A stretch of DNA of 16,354 bases from an uncultured Actinomycetes bacterium (GCA_937888775.1 CALAQT010000033.1:1-16354); one strand, 5' to 3'; shown: positions 1 to 8,712, counted from the stretch's first letter. Program-made: numbers and translations. The notes: generated by a model not told the origin, from the sequence alone.

Positions 1-52
1 ACGGCGACCACCGAGATCTACACTCTTTCCCTACACGACGCTATTCCGATCT
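1..52. other. Residual Illumina P5/Read-1 adapter at contig end
   Basis: These bases match the Illumina P5 plus Read-1 sequencing primer sequence, ending in the familiar CCGATCT, with one mismatch at base 43 (a instead of c). Genomic DNA therefore starts at base 53. Read on the minus strand the end is AGATCGGAATAGC, where the standard adapter reads AGATCGGAAGAGC. The match is too long to be chance. This is seen directly in the sequence; the adapter identity is established knowledge. Confidence 0.97.
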
Positions 53-2731
53 GCTCGCGGGCACCCCCTGGTCGCCGGGCCGCTCGGCGAAGGGCGCGGG
101 CCGGGCGATGTGGTAGCCCTGCGCGAAGTCCACGCCGAGCCGGGTGAGCAGATCGAGCACCTCAGCATCCTCCACGCCCTCGGCCACGGTCTGCAGGCCG
201 AAGTCGCGCGCGAGGGCGACGATTGCCTGGACGACGTGGTGACTGGCCCGGTTGCTGGCGAGATCGCGGACGAACTCGATATCCAGCTTGAGGTAGTCGA
301 CGGGGATCTGCTTGAGATAGGTGAGGCTGCCGTAGCCGGTCCCGAAATCGTCCAGCGCCACCTTGCACCCGAGCGCGTGCAGGCGCTCGGCAAACCTGCG
401 GGCGGCCTCCTGGTCCTCGACGATGGCGGTCTCCGTGATCTCGAAGACGAGCATTCCCGGCGGCACCTCGTAGCGCTCGATGCACCGCTCGATGTGCCCG
501 AGGACGTCGAGATCGCCGATCGACCGTGCCGAGATGTTCAGCTCGACCGGGCTGCCCGAGCCGGCCAGCTGGGTGGCCCGCTTGATCACCCACCAGTCGA
601 TCTCGCCGATCAGGGCGTACTGCTCGGCCACGTGCAGGAACTCGCCCGGGCCCGCGATCCGCCCGTCCCGTTCGCGCATGCGCAGGAGCAGCTCCTGCTG
701 GACGGTCTCGCCCGTCCGCAGGTCCACGATCGGCTGCGCGTAGAGCACGAAGCGCTCCTCCGCGAGCGCGGCCTCGACGCGGTTGATGCAGGCGAGCGTC
801 GCCACGTCCCGCCGGTGCTCATCCTCCCGGTGCTTGCGCTCGGAGATGTCCTGGAAGATGACGACACATCCCTGCAGGCCGCCTTCGGTGCGGAACGGCG
901 CAGCCGTGTAGGCCACCGGAAGCTCACGGCCGCTGCGAGCCAGGAACCGGTCGCCCTCGACGCGGACGGTCTCCTCGTCGCTCAGAGCGCGAGCGACGGG
1001 AGACCCCTCGGAGGGCCGCACCGAGCCGTCGGGCAGGAGCGGGTGCATGACGTCGCCTACGACGCGCCCGCAGAGCTCGCCGTCGGGCCAGCCGAGCATT
1101 GCCTGGCCGGCCCGGTTGATGTAGGTGACCCGGCCGGCGACGTCGAGCGTGAAGAGGCCGTCGCCCATGCATTCTGTGACGGCCTGGGCGTAGTCGCGCG
1201 ACTGAAGCAGCTCCGTCTCGGCGGCGACGCGGGCGGAGATGTCAACCGCGACGCCGACGATGACCGACGGGCTTCCGTCCTCGTCGAGGATGAGGCGATT
1301 GCGGACGTAGGCCGTGAACGTGGAGCCGTCCTTGCGGCGCACGAGGAGCTCGCCGTCCCAACGGCCGTCGCGACGCAGCTCGACCACCAGCCGTTCTGCG
1401 GCCTGCGCGTCCCCGGGGACCATCAGGTCCCTCGCGCTCCGACCGACGGCCTCGTTGCTGCTCCACCCGTAGAGGGCCTCCGCGCCGCTGTTCCAGCTGA
1501 TCACCAGGCCCGACATGTCCGTCACGATCACCGAAGCGTCGATCTGGTCGAGCAGGGCGGCCTGCAGGTCGGTCTGCTCTCGCGCGCGACGGCCGTTGGG
1601 CGCGCGCGAGGCCATCGCGTCGAGCGCGGCCCGCCAGAGGTTGACCGGCCCGAAGCCCTGGTCGAGCGCGGCGCGCGCCGCCGCGGGATCCGCAGCCGGC
1701 GTCACCGCCTGCGCGGGATTGGCCTGAGCGTCGCCGTCGCGGTGCTGGCGCAGGGCGTAGAGCCGCATGTCCGCCTTGTGGGTCAGCGCCTCGACGTCGG
1801 CGCCGTCGTCGGGGAAGATCGCGAGCCCCAACGAGGCGGGAGCGCGCTCGGCCAGCGCCTCGCCGATCCGGTTCGCGATGACGCGTGCCTGCTCGCCCTC
1901 GATCTCGGGGAGGAGCACGGCGAACTCATCGCCGCCCATCCGACCGACTGCGTCCGCGGGGCGGACCGCCTGTTCGATCGTCTTGGAGACCCAGCACAGC
2001 AGCTCGTCGCCGGCGGCGTGGCCGAACATGTCGTTGACGGGCTTGAAGCGGTCTATGTCGAGCACCACAACCGCTCCCGGGCGCTCGCGTCGACTCATCG
2101 CGACGATATCGGCCACGGCTCGCTCCTCGAAGCCGCGACGATTCAGGCAGCCGGTCAGTGGATCGGTGCGCGAGACGGTGGCCAGGGCCCGGTGCTGGCG
2201 GTTGTGATTCTGGGCCTGCCACGCGCTCATCGCGGCCGTGCAGGCGAGCGCGATCGCAAACGCGGCCTCGTATGCCGGGCTCGCCCCTCCCACAGTGAGC
2301 ACGAGGGCGAGGTAGCTGAGCACGCTGGCGATGCCGGTGGCCACCACCAAGCCAAGCGGGTAGGACATCGAGGAGAAGACGACCGGGATGAAGAAGACGA
2401 GCACGAGCGGGCTGGCGGTGCCGCCGTCTGCGAGCGTCCCCACCACCACCATCGCGAAGTCCGCAAGGGTCCAACTGAGGAAGAAGGGCTCGCGCAGGCG
2501 GCTTCGGACGATGCGCTCGCGGGGGAGCAGGGAGACGAGGACCCCCGCGACGGTCGCGAGGGCGAAGAGCACAGCGAGAGCGAAGCGGTTGGGACGCTCC
2601 CAGGTCAATGCGACATACGCCATGCCAAGGCCGCCCACGCCGTAGGTCAGCCAGATCCCAGCCGTGATCGTCGCTTCGCGCATGCGGAGCGCCGATACAT
2701 CCATGACCTGTGGCTCGTCACTGCGGCGCAC
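53..2731 (-). CDS. Membrane PAS-PAS-GGDEF-EAL cyclic-di-GMP turnover protein, 3' end cut by contig end
   Basis: Predicted bifunctional diguanylate cyclase/phosphodiesterase, which would make c-di-GMP from GTP and hydrolyse it to pGpG. About six hydrophobic segments (residues 26-175) form a membrane sensor. A GGDEF domain follows (DPLTG near 190, GGDEF at 266-270, with an RPAD product-inhibition I-site at 257-260), then two PAS domains (about 392-500 and 515-635) and an EAL domain (about 655-885). In the EAL domain the first motif is ELLLR (E680, R684), and N732, E764, DDFGTG (794-799), K815, E851 and QGY (871-873) are present, so both activities look possible. GGDEF ahead of the PAS pair is an unusual order. 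The open frame ends at a TAG in bases 41-43, which is adapter; the last genomic codon is 53-55, so the true C-terminus is missing, probably by only a few residues. The GTG at 2731 opens the frame; the ATG at 2704 is an equally good start. Confidence 0.93.
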
Positions 2732-2836
2732 ACGTCGGTATCGGCCGAAACTGGACTCGCCTAAAAGGGGCGACTGCGACGGCTAGACGCACGCGCCGCG
2801 GGAGCTCGGGCCACCGGCGGGTTCTCTGAGCGCGTC

Positions 2837-4171
2837 CTAGCGAGCAAGCGCCGCGAGCTGGCGGCGGGCCGCGGGCGCTACCCGCTCGACCGCCACCTCC
2901 ACGCCGCGCTTGGGCGCGAGCGTGATCCCGCGCAGCACGACCGCGTCGGGCCGATCGCGCAGCGGTCGCAGCTCGACCCGCGGGATCACGACGCGCAGCA
3001 CCTCGGCCATCTCGGCGTGCGCGAGCGCGGCGCCTATGCAGCGCCGGATGCCACCCCCGAACGGCAGCCACGAATAGGACTCCGCGCCGTCGTCGGCGAA
3101 CCGCTCCGGCCGGAACTCGTGCGCGCGCGGGTAGAGGTCCTCGCGGAGGTGCACGAGCGCGATCGAGGGATAGACCTTCACGCCCGCCGGGAGCTCCCAG
3201 CCGGCGACGGTCCGGGGCACCGTCAGCGTGCGCTCGGCAGCGTCGATCACGGGCCGCAGGCGCAGCGTCTCCTTGACGACCGCGTCGAGGTACTCATCGC
3301 CCTCCCCGGCTCCCAGCTCCTCGCGCAGGCGGGCCAGCACGGGCGGGTTGCGCAGCAGCAGCTCGAAGGCGAACGCCAGGGCGGTCGCGGTCGTCTCGTG
3401 ACCGGCGCCGAGCATCGTGAACAGCTCGTCCCGCAGCTCCGCGTCGGTCATCGACCGGCCCTGCTCGTCGCGTGCGCGCAGCAGCAGCGAGAGCACGTCC
3501 GAGCGCTCCTCCAGATCCGGCTCCCCCCGGCGGCGCTCGATTTCCTCGTGCAGCACAGCGTCGGCCGCTCGCAGGCGCCGGGCGAACCTGCCGCCGGGGC
3601 TGAGCGGCCCGAGGTCGGCGCGGGCGGCGGGCGCGATCATGAAGATCGGGCTGCTGTCGATGACGGCCACCAGGCTCCGGCGCATGCGCTCGACCCGATC
3701 GGGCCGGGTGACACCGAATACCGCCCGGCAGATCACCTCGAAGGTGAGCGAGCGCATCCGCTCGCGCAGCACGAGCTGCGCGCCCGGGCGCCAGCCCGCG
3801 ACCTCCCGCTCGGCCACGTCCCGGATGACCTCGCGAAACGCGGCCACGCGCGAGCCCTGGAACGGCGGCAGCAGGAGCTTGCGCTGACGCAGGTGCTCGG
3901 CGCCGTCGAGGATGAGGACGGAGTGCGGTCCGAGGACAGGCTCCATGAACGAGTTCGCCTCGCCCGCGAGCAGATCGGATTGATCGCCCGTGAACAGCTC
4001 GCAGATCGCTGCCGGATCGACGACGTGGACGCCCGTGCCGAAGCCGCTCATCCTCACCGTGAAGACGTCGCCATAGCGCGCGTGCCAGCCGCGCAGCACA
4101 TCGAGCGGCCTGCGCCCGAAGCGCACGAGGTTCACCACTGCGGGGGTCCGAGGACCGGGTGGGAGCGCCAT
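2837..4171 (-). CDS. Cytochrome P450 monooxygenase
   Basis: Heme-thiolate monooxygenase of the soluble bacterial type; substrate unknown. Counting from the ATG at 4171 (MALPPGPRTP, the proline-rich N-terminus usual in this family) the protein has 444 residues, a normal length. Signatures visible: I-helix AGHET (256-260), K-helix ExxR as ETLR (301-304), PERF (355-358) and the heme-binding FGGGIRRCIG (371-380) with the axial Cys378. There is no membrane anchor or fused reductase, so it would need a separate ferredoxin and reductase, which are not in this window. The frame is open upstream; an ATG at 4195 would add eight residues, and neither start has a clear ribosome binding site. It lies 92 bases after the exported-protein gene on the same strand and may share its transcript. 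A role in lipid, terpene or xenobiotic oxidation cannot be chosen from sequence alone. Confidence 0.93.
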   Translation of the reverse strand: MALPPGPRTPAVVNLVRFGRRPLDVLRGWHARYGDVFTVRMSGFGTGVHVVDPAAICELFTGDQSDLLAGEANSFMEPVLGPHSVLILDGAEHLRQRKLLLPPFQGSRVAAFREVIRDVAEREVAGWRPGAQLVLRERMRSLTFEVICRAVFGVTRPDRVERMRRSLVAVIDSSPIFMIAPAARADLGPLSPGGRFARRLRAADAVLHEEIERRRGEPDLEERSDVLSLLLRARDEQGRSMTDAELRDELFTMLGAGHETTATALAFAFELLLRNPPVLARLREELGAGEGDEYLDAVVKETLRLRPVIDAAERTLTVPRTVAGWELPAGVKVYPSIALVHLREDLYPRAHEFRPERFADDGAESYSWLPFGGGIRRCIGAALAHAEMAEVLRVVIPRVELRPLRDRPDAVVLRGITLAPKRGVEVAVERVAPAARRQLAALAR

Positions 4172-4263
4172 CGCGTCAGAGTCTAGAGCGCGCATCGCGC
4201 CCGGACGTCGCGCGCCGAGCGCCGGAGCGGGCCGGCTCGCAGGGCGCCTGCCGGGAAGGCTGC

Positions 4264-5007
4264 TCAGTACAGCCTCGACTTCCGCTTGACCGCGCCGTCG
4301 GTCCAAGACAGGACGCCCCTGAGCAGGCGCAGCGAGCCGGGCACGATCGTCGTTGCGCTATCGAGGATCCTGAGCCCGCGGCGATCGTGGCGGCGCACCT
4401 CGATCTCGGGTCCCGGCGGGGAGATGCACGCGAAGCCGAGGAAGTTCGTGCCTATCCAGGCGATCGCGCCATCGGCCTGCAGGGCCAGTGACCCCACCCC
4501 GAAGCACACGCTGTTTTCGATCGGCGTGGCGATCTGGAAGGTGTGCAGGCGTCCGTTGCGCAGGTCCATCTCGCCGACGTTTTCGTCGCTGGCCTCGACG
4601 TTCTGCACATAGGCCACGTAGGGGCCGGCGAAGTGGACGCGGTCGTATTCGTAGTGCTCGGAGCCCGAGAGGTAGAACGCGCGCCCCACGCTGTAGAGGC
4701 AGGCGTAGTCGTTCCCGTCGGCGCCGGTGAAGAGACGCGCGGCGGAGCTCTGCGCGATCGTCGCAGAGCCGCCGCCGGGGCGGCAGGAGACCCGCGCCGC
4801 GAGGGCCGCTGCCCCCGGTCGCCCGACCTTCGCCGCGCGGGGCGGGAGCGGCGCGATCGACCCGGCTTGAGCAGCCGCCGGTCCGAGCACCAGCGCAACG
4901 GCCGCCGCGAACGTGGCCGCGATCGCGGAGAGCCGCCGATCGCCCCTTCCAAGCATCGACTGCATGATCGCCCAAACAGCTCCCCGGCGGCGTCGTGGCG
5001 TGCTCAT
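4264..5007 (-). CDS. Exported protein of unknown function
   Basis: A 247-residue protein with an arginine-rich start followed by a hydrophobic stretch (about 25-44) ending in an AQAG-type signal-peptidase site, so probably secreted. The mature part contains aromatic/glycine beta-type segments (HFAGPYVAYVQNV, GAIAWIGTN, GVLSWTDG) and several cysteines. This resembles loosely beta-propeller-like secreted proteins of soil actinobacteria, but I recognise no named family. The start is set by context: the ATG at 5007 overlaps the stop of the upstream sigma-factor reading frame as ATGA, typical of translational coupling. The frame stays open further upstream, but that part is antiparallel or shifted sigma-gene sequence and not credible protein. 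ATGs at 4965 and 4956 are alternatives closer to the signal peptide. Co-location with the sigma gene hints that it is in that regulon; this is inference. Confidence 0.75.
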   Translation of the reverse strand: MSTPRRRRGAVWAIMQSMLGRGDRRLSAIAATFAAAVALVLGPAAAQAGSIAPLPPRAAKVGRPGAAALAARVSCRPGGGSATIAQSSAARLFTGADGNDYACLYSVGRAFYLSGSEHYEYDRVHFAGPYVAYVQNVEASDENVGEMDLRNGRLHTFQIATPIENSVCFGVGSLALQADGAIAWIGTNFLGFACISPPGPEIEVRRHDRRGLRILDSATTIVPGSLRLLRGVLSWTDGAVKRKSRLY

Positions 5008-5855
5008 GCTGCGAGCTCTGCGGGAAGCCCGAAGCGCTCGAAGGCACGCGGGGTCAGGCACGCCGTGATCTCCTCGATCTGCCCGCCCCTCAGCGTGAGC
5101 ACCGTGATCCCGTGCGCGAGCAGCCGCCGCTGGCTCTCGTCCGAGACGTACTGACCGAACGCAGGCGACCCCGTTCGCACGCACGGGCAGCAGGCGCCGG
5201 AGCCGCTCGCCGCGCAGCGCGCGCGGCCAGGAACGCGGCGACGGCGTCGCGGCCGCGGTACCAGGTGGGGATGGGCGGCATCGTGATCCGGGCGTCCTGC
5301 GCGAGCATCGCGACCACGGCCTCGACGTCGCCGCGCTCCCAGGCGTCGACGTAGCCCCCCACGAGCGCGCTCAGGCGCTCGTCGCCGAGCGCTCGCAGCG
5401 TTGCCTGCTGGCTCTGCGAGGGCAGCCGCTGATCGACGGAGCGGTGCGCGCGCTGCAGGGCGCTGTCCACGGACGCCGGCGAGGTGTCGAGCGTCTCGGC
5501 GACCTCGCGCGCGGAGAAGCCGAGCACGTCACGCGGGATGAGCACTGCGCGCTGCCTGGCCGGAAGGTGCTGCAGCGCAGCGACGAATGCCAGCTCGATG
5601 CTCTCGCGCCACTCGTAGCGCGCCTCGGGCACCGAGGGCCCGTCGGCGTCATCGGGAAAGGGCTCGACCCACGTCGACTCGGTCAGCGGCGCCGCGAGCG
5701 CGTCATGCGGATCGGCCGCGGGGCCGTAGTCGAGCGGGAGCACGCGCCGGGGGCGCCGCTCGATCGCCCGCAGGCACGCGTTGGTCGCGATGCGGTACAG
5801 CCAGGAGCGCAGCGAGCTTCGGCCCTCGAAGCCCCCCAAGCGCGCGCCAGGCGCG
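5004..5855 (-). pseudogene. SigG-like ECF sigma-70 factor with SnoaL-like tail, frameshifted and lacking its 5' end
   Basis: The main open frame (5839 down to about 5215) encodes the end of sigma region 2 (SSLRSWLYRIATNACL), a linker with DYGPAADPHDALAAPL, and region 4 (LPARQRAVLIPRDVLGFSA, then VAETLDTSPASVDSALQRA). The start of a SnoaL-like domain follows (VDAWERGDVEAVVAMLAQDA). The arrangement matches the SigG/TIGR02960-type group. Three shifts break it. A C6 run at 5832-5837 separates RAWRALGG from FEGRSS. A CG-rich site near 5210-5225 separates AAFLAARA from LRGERLRRLLP. A C4 run at 5169-5172 must lose one base to read RANGSPAFGQYVSDES. The rest then ends ERFGLPAELAA at TGA 5006-5004, overlapping the next gene's ATG. 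Similarity stops upstream of RAW (5855), so roughly the first 50-60 residues of region 2 are absent. Real decay or assembly error cannot be separated here. Confidence 0.78.
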
Positions 5856-5883
5856 AGGCACCCGAGCGTCCTCCACCCCCAGA

Positions 5884-6499
5884 CGGCCGCGACACGATCC
5901 GAAGGAGACCGAGCGCGAGATCCTCCAGGCGGCTGAGCAACTGCTCCGCGAGCGTCCGCTGTGAGACATCACGATCGAGCAGGTGATGCTGCCGCACGGG
6001 CCTGAAGCGGCCCGCCTTCTATGCGCATTTCCGTGATCGCAACGACCTCGTTCTGAGGGTCGTGCGGCACATCGGAGGCGAGCTTCTCGTGATGGCGAAC
6101 CGCCGGCTGCAGGGCGATGATCCCGAGCGCGACCTCCCCGCGGCGCTCGAGGGGGTTCGCGAGGTGTACACGACCCACGGCCGCGTCCTGCGGGCGCTGG
6201 CGGACGCGGCTCCCACCGACGCGCGGGTGGAGGACGCCTACCGCGGGCTGGTGCAGGCGTTCATAGATGCCACCGCTGAGCACATCCGCTCGGAGCAGGC
6301 CGCGCGGCGCACGCCCCGCGACCTCGACGCGCAGGAGACCGCCCGTCCCCTCGTATGGCTCAACGAGCGCTACCTCTCGGAGGCCTTCGGCCACGGGCCA
6401 CAGGACGACCCGGCGCGGGTGATCGGCGTCCTGTCGCACATCTGGCTGGCCACGCTCTACCGGCAGACGGGCGGCCTCGACCGGGACGCGTCGGCGTAG
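5884..6499 (+). pseudogene. TetR-family transcriptional regulator, interrupted by a stop and a frameshift
   Basis: The N-terminal DNA-binding domain reads ETEREILQAAEQLLRERPL, then TGA at 5962-5964, then DITIEQVM. After skipping one base at about 5992 it reads RTGLKRPAFYAHFRDRNDL, the classic TetR helix-turn-helix with its aromatic YxHF element. The remaining frame is uninterrupted to the TAG at 6497-6499 and encodes a helical ligand/dimer domain. Restored length (about 200 residues) is normal for TetR repressors. The TGA is one transition from CGA (Arg). No ATG or GTG is visible in frame before RPRHDPKETER, so the true start may also be lost at the junction with the sigma gene. A GTG at 6062 could begin a fragment without a DNA-binding domain. 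Its target is unknown; the gene lies divergent from the sigma gene. Confidence 0.75.
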
Positions 6500-6588
6500 C
6501 CGGTCCCGGTGCGCTGTTTGGGCTGCCGTCGCCGTTGCGGGCTGGACAGCGGATCGGCGCCTGATCGCTGACCTTCCGTCGCCGCCAC

Positions 6589-6870
6589 ATGCCGGTCCTG
6601 CGACTGCGCCGGCGCGGCTGGCTGTTCTGGGAGGACCTCGCGTGCGGAGCCAACTTCTCACACCCCAGCGTGCTACTCGTCCTCGACGACCGCCCGGGGC
6701 AGGTCATCGAGCGGGTCAACCTCGACATGTACCCCGGCCTGCCGGCGGGCAATTACGTCCTCAACGCCAAGGTCGAGGTTGAAACGACCGAGCGCTTCTG
6801 CGGCACCGACTGCGCGTGGCGCGATCCCTTCGGGAACCTGCTCGCTTCACCCAGCCGCCCGACGGGCTGA
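6589..6870 (+). CDS. Doubtful small ORF with a glyoxalase-like C-terminal signature
   Basis: A 93-residue open frame starting at ATG 6589. Most of it is not recognisable. Near its end it reads WRDPFGNLL, and if one base is missing around 6840 the other frame continues RFTQPPDGLIVVPSAEELQ to a TGA at 6911. DPFGNLLRFTQP is very like the last strand and metal-ligand region of VOC (glyoxalase/bleomycin-resistance) proteins. The upstream part does not clearly match a VOC beta-alpha-beta module in any frame, so this may be a decayed remnant. There is no convincing ribosome binding site. Confidence 0.32.
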   Translation: MPVLRLRRRGWLFWEDLACGANFSHPSVLLVLDDRPGQVIERVNLDMYPGLPAGNYVLNAKVEVETTERFCGTDCAWRDPFGNLLASPSRPTG

Positions 6871-6962
6871 TCGTCGTGCCGTCGGCCGAGGAGCTGCAGG
6901 CCCGCTCCTGAGTGCTGCCGGCGCGGTCCGCCTCAGGGTCGGCACATCCTGAATCATGGCTG

Positions 6963-6995
6963 GGATCCCGGCCCGCTCGGCGCGGGCCGGGATCC
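6963..6995. terminator. Perfect 14-bp GC-rich hairpin between convergent genes
   Basis: The arms GGATCCCGGCCCGC (6963-6976) and GCGGGCCGGGATCC (6982-6995) are exact reverse complements around a 5-base loop. The hairpin lies 38 bases beyond the lipase stop (minus strand) and after the plus-strand genes, the expected place for a bidirectional terminator. It lacks a strong T tract on either side, as is common for high-GC actinobacterial terminators. Confidence 0.72.
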
Positions 6996-7033
6996 TCTCA
7001 GTCAACCGGCTGGCTGCCGGCTGATGACGGCGG

Positions 7034-7993
7034 CTAGATGCCTTGCCCGTAGTTGCTGCAGCTCGCTTTGAACGACGGGTTCGGGCTCGAGCTGAGCTGG
7101 TTGAGCACGTTCTGCAGCGCGGGCGAGTCGTCGAACATGCCGATATGAGCGACGGGGTCGTTCGAGCACTGGTTCTGAATGGTGATGTTGGTCACGTTGG
7201 ACCCGCTCAGGAACGCGTTGGCGTACGGCGTGACGACCTCATCGTGCGTGGTCTGTATCACCACGTAGCGCACTCCGGAGACGACGGGGTCACCGCTTCC
7301 GAACAGCTTCTGGATGAACGCGGAGTTCTGCTCCTGTTCGGGAAGCGCGGGCGCTCCGAGGAATTCGAGCAGACCTCCCACGATCCCGCTCGCAAACGGG
7401 AACACTCCGATGAGGTTCGTCAGCCCGCCGAGAGTCGTGCCGTGGTTGCTTGGTGACAGGCCGACGAGGACGTTCACCTTGGAGGCACCGCCAAGCCGCT
7501 TGATGTAGTAGTTGGGCATCATCCCGCCCTGGGAGTGACCGACCAGATCGACCTTCGCGGCGCCGGTTTTCGAGAGCACTTTGTTGACGAACGTCTTGAG
7601 TTCTTCAGCCGACTTTTCGATGTGGCCAAGCCCGTCGATACGAGGCCCGATGAAAGGCCAGAGTTCAAACGAGGCAAGCGTGGCACCGTAGTTGAACGCA
7701 TACACGCAGTAGCCTTCGTTGGCGAGCAGCGGCGCGAGGGTGACCCAGTTGGATCCCTCGTCCGCAAGCGTCGCGTGCACGAGCACCACAGGATACGGAT
7801 GCGCCGAGCTCGGTTTGCAGTTGTTGTTTGCGCCTTGCACCGTTTCCGGTTCCCACGTCTCATTCCAGACGGCGTCCCCGAGCGCGGTGCTGCCATATGG
7901 CACCGAGTAGTGCGCGCTAGCCGTCGCCGGCGCCACGACCGCCAGCAGCCCAGCGACCACTGCTACGGACATCATCGCCCTGATCTTCAGCAT
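7034..7993 (-). CDS. Secreted alpha/beta-hydrolase lipase (class-2 triacylglycerol lipase type)
   Basis: A 319-residue exported esterase/lipase. Residues 1-27 are a Sec signal peptide ending ATASA before HYSVPYG. The alpha/beta-hydrolase core shows PVVLVHATLADEGSNW (about 68-83, oxyanion region), the nucleophile elbow GHSQGG (152-157, Ser154), an aspartate in TTHDEVVTPY (D251) and a histidine in DPVAHIGMFDD (H283), a complete catalytic triad. It resembles secreted actinobacterial lipases that open with a WN.TW..ETVQGANNNC-type segment. Its probable role is extracellular hydrolysis of acyl esters. The start at ATG 7993 is fixed by a strong ribosome binding site, GGGAGAGGGG (bases 7999-8008 on the opposite strand), five bases away; an in-frame GTG at 8020 lies upstream of that site and is unlikely. 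It is transcribed alone and faces a strong hairpin terminator. Confidence 0.93.
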   Translation of the reverse strand: MLKIRAMMSVAVVAGLLAVVAPATASAHYSVPYGSTALGDAVWNETWEPETVQGANNNCKPSSAHPYPVVLVHATLADEGSNWVTLAPLLANEGYCVYAFNYGATLASFELWPFIGPRIDGLGHIEKSAEELKTFVNKVLSKTGAAKVDLVGHSQGGMMPNYYIKRLGGASKVNVLVGLSPSNHGTTLGGLTNLIGVFPFASGIVGGLLEFLGAPALPEQEQNSAFIQKLFGSGDPVVSGVRYVVIQTTHDEVVTPYANAFLSGSNVTNITIQNQCSNDPVAHIGMFDDSPALQNVLNQLSSSPNPSFKASCSNYGQGI

Positions 7994-8061
7994 CGAATCC
8001 CCTCTCCCTTGGTTGTGCACATCGCTCTAGCTGCATCCCCTGGTCAAGCGTCGCCATCATA

Positions 8062-8622
8062 GTGCTGAAGGGCGCGGCGGGGGAGCGGCTGCGCTGCCGC
8101 GAGCTGCGGCCCTTCTCTGAAGACGGATCAACCCGTACTCCGCTCGCGCGTGGAGTCGGCAATCGGGTCAGCGGCAGACGATGCCGGCCACCGCCCGGGT
8201 GCCCCACGTCTACCCAGGGCAACACACGCACGTCCGGTGCAAGGGCCACCTCCGGCGGCATTGACGTCACGGTCACGTGCGCGGGAACGTCCGGCCAGTC
8301 CTGCTCGGGTGGCGTCACGCTCAAGACGACCGAGACGGTCCAGGGCACCAAGGTGCTCGCAGTCTCCAGCGCCAAGCACAAGGGCAAGCCCAAGCGCGAC
8401 AGGGTGGCAGTGGTCGTCGGAATCGCGATCTACAAACTGAACGCCGGCCAGAGAATCACGCTGCACGTCAAGCTGAACGCCAAGGGCCGCGCGCTCCTGC
8501 ATCGCTTCCGCAGGCTGCCCGTCAGAGTCGCGATCACCCAGCGCACCACCAAAGGCACGATCACCGTCTCCAGCGCCAAATTCACGCTCAAGCCGACAAC
8601 GAGCAAGCACCGCAAGCACTAA
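8062..8622 (+). CDS. C-terminal module of a secreted-type repeat protein, N-terminus doubtful
   Basis: From about 8250 the protein reads GGIDVTVTCAGTSGQSCSGGVTL, then VQGTKVLAVSSAKHKG, LNAGQRITLHVKLNAKGRALL and LPVRVAITQRTT, ending in a basic tail, KHRKH. This beta-sandwich-like module with a cysteine pair and 'LNAKGRALL' recurs at the C-terminus of large secreted proteins in Solirubrobacterales-type genomes (my recollection of the style, not a search). The first 60 residues, from a GTG at 8062, are low-complexity and carry no signal peptide. The gene therefore looks like a detached C-terminal fragment, or one whose real 5' part is lost. It is divergent from the lipase gene. Confidence 0.55.
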   Translation: MLKGAAGERLRCRELRPFSEDGSTRTPLARGVGNRVSGRRCRPPPGCPTSTQGNTRTSGARATSGGIDVTVTCAGTSGQSCSGGVTLKTTETVQGTKVLAVSSAKHKGKPKRDRVAVVVGIAIYKLNAGQRITLHVKLNAKGRALLHRFRRLPVRVAITQRTTKGTITVSSAKFTLKPTTSKHRKH

Positions 8623-8712
8623 GTGCCGCCGCGCGACCGCCCGATCAGAGGGCCACACCCGCGCTGGGGGGCGGCGGGGTACATGTCGCGATGAGGCCGT
8701 ACCCTGCGCTCC

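Noticed and set aside
110..2764. 884-residue open frame on the plus strand opposite the GGDEF-EAL gene
   Set aside because: It is a mirror frame produced by high-GC codon bias; it has no domain or ribosome binding site, and the minus-strand protein has every expected motif.
3017..4186. 389-residue plus-strand frame opposite the P450 gene
   Set aside because: Shadow of the P450 coding sequence, with arginine/histidine-rich nonsense composition.
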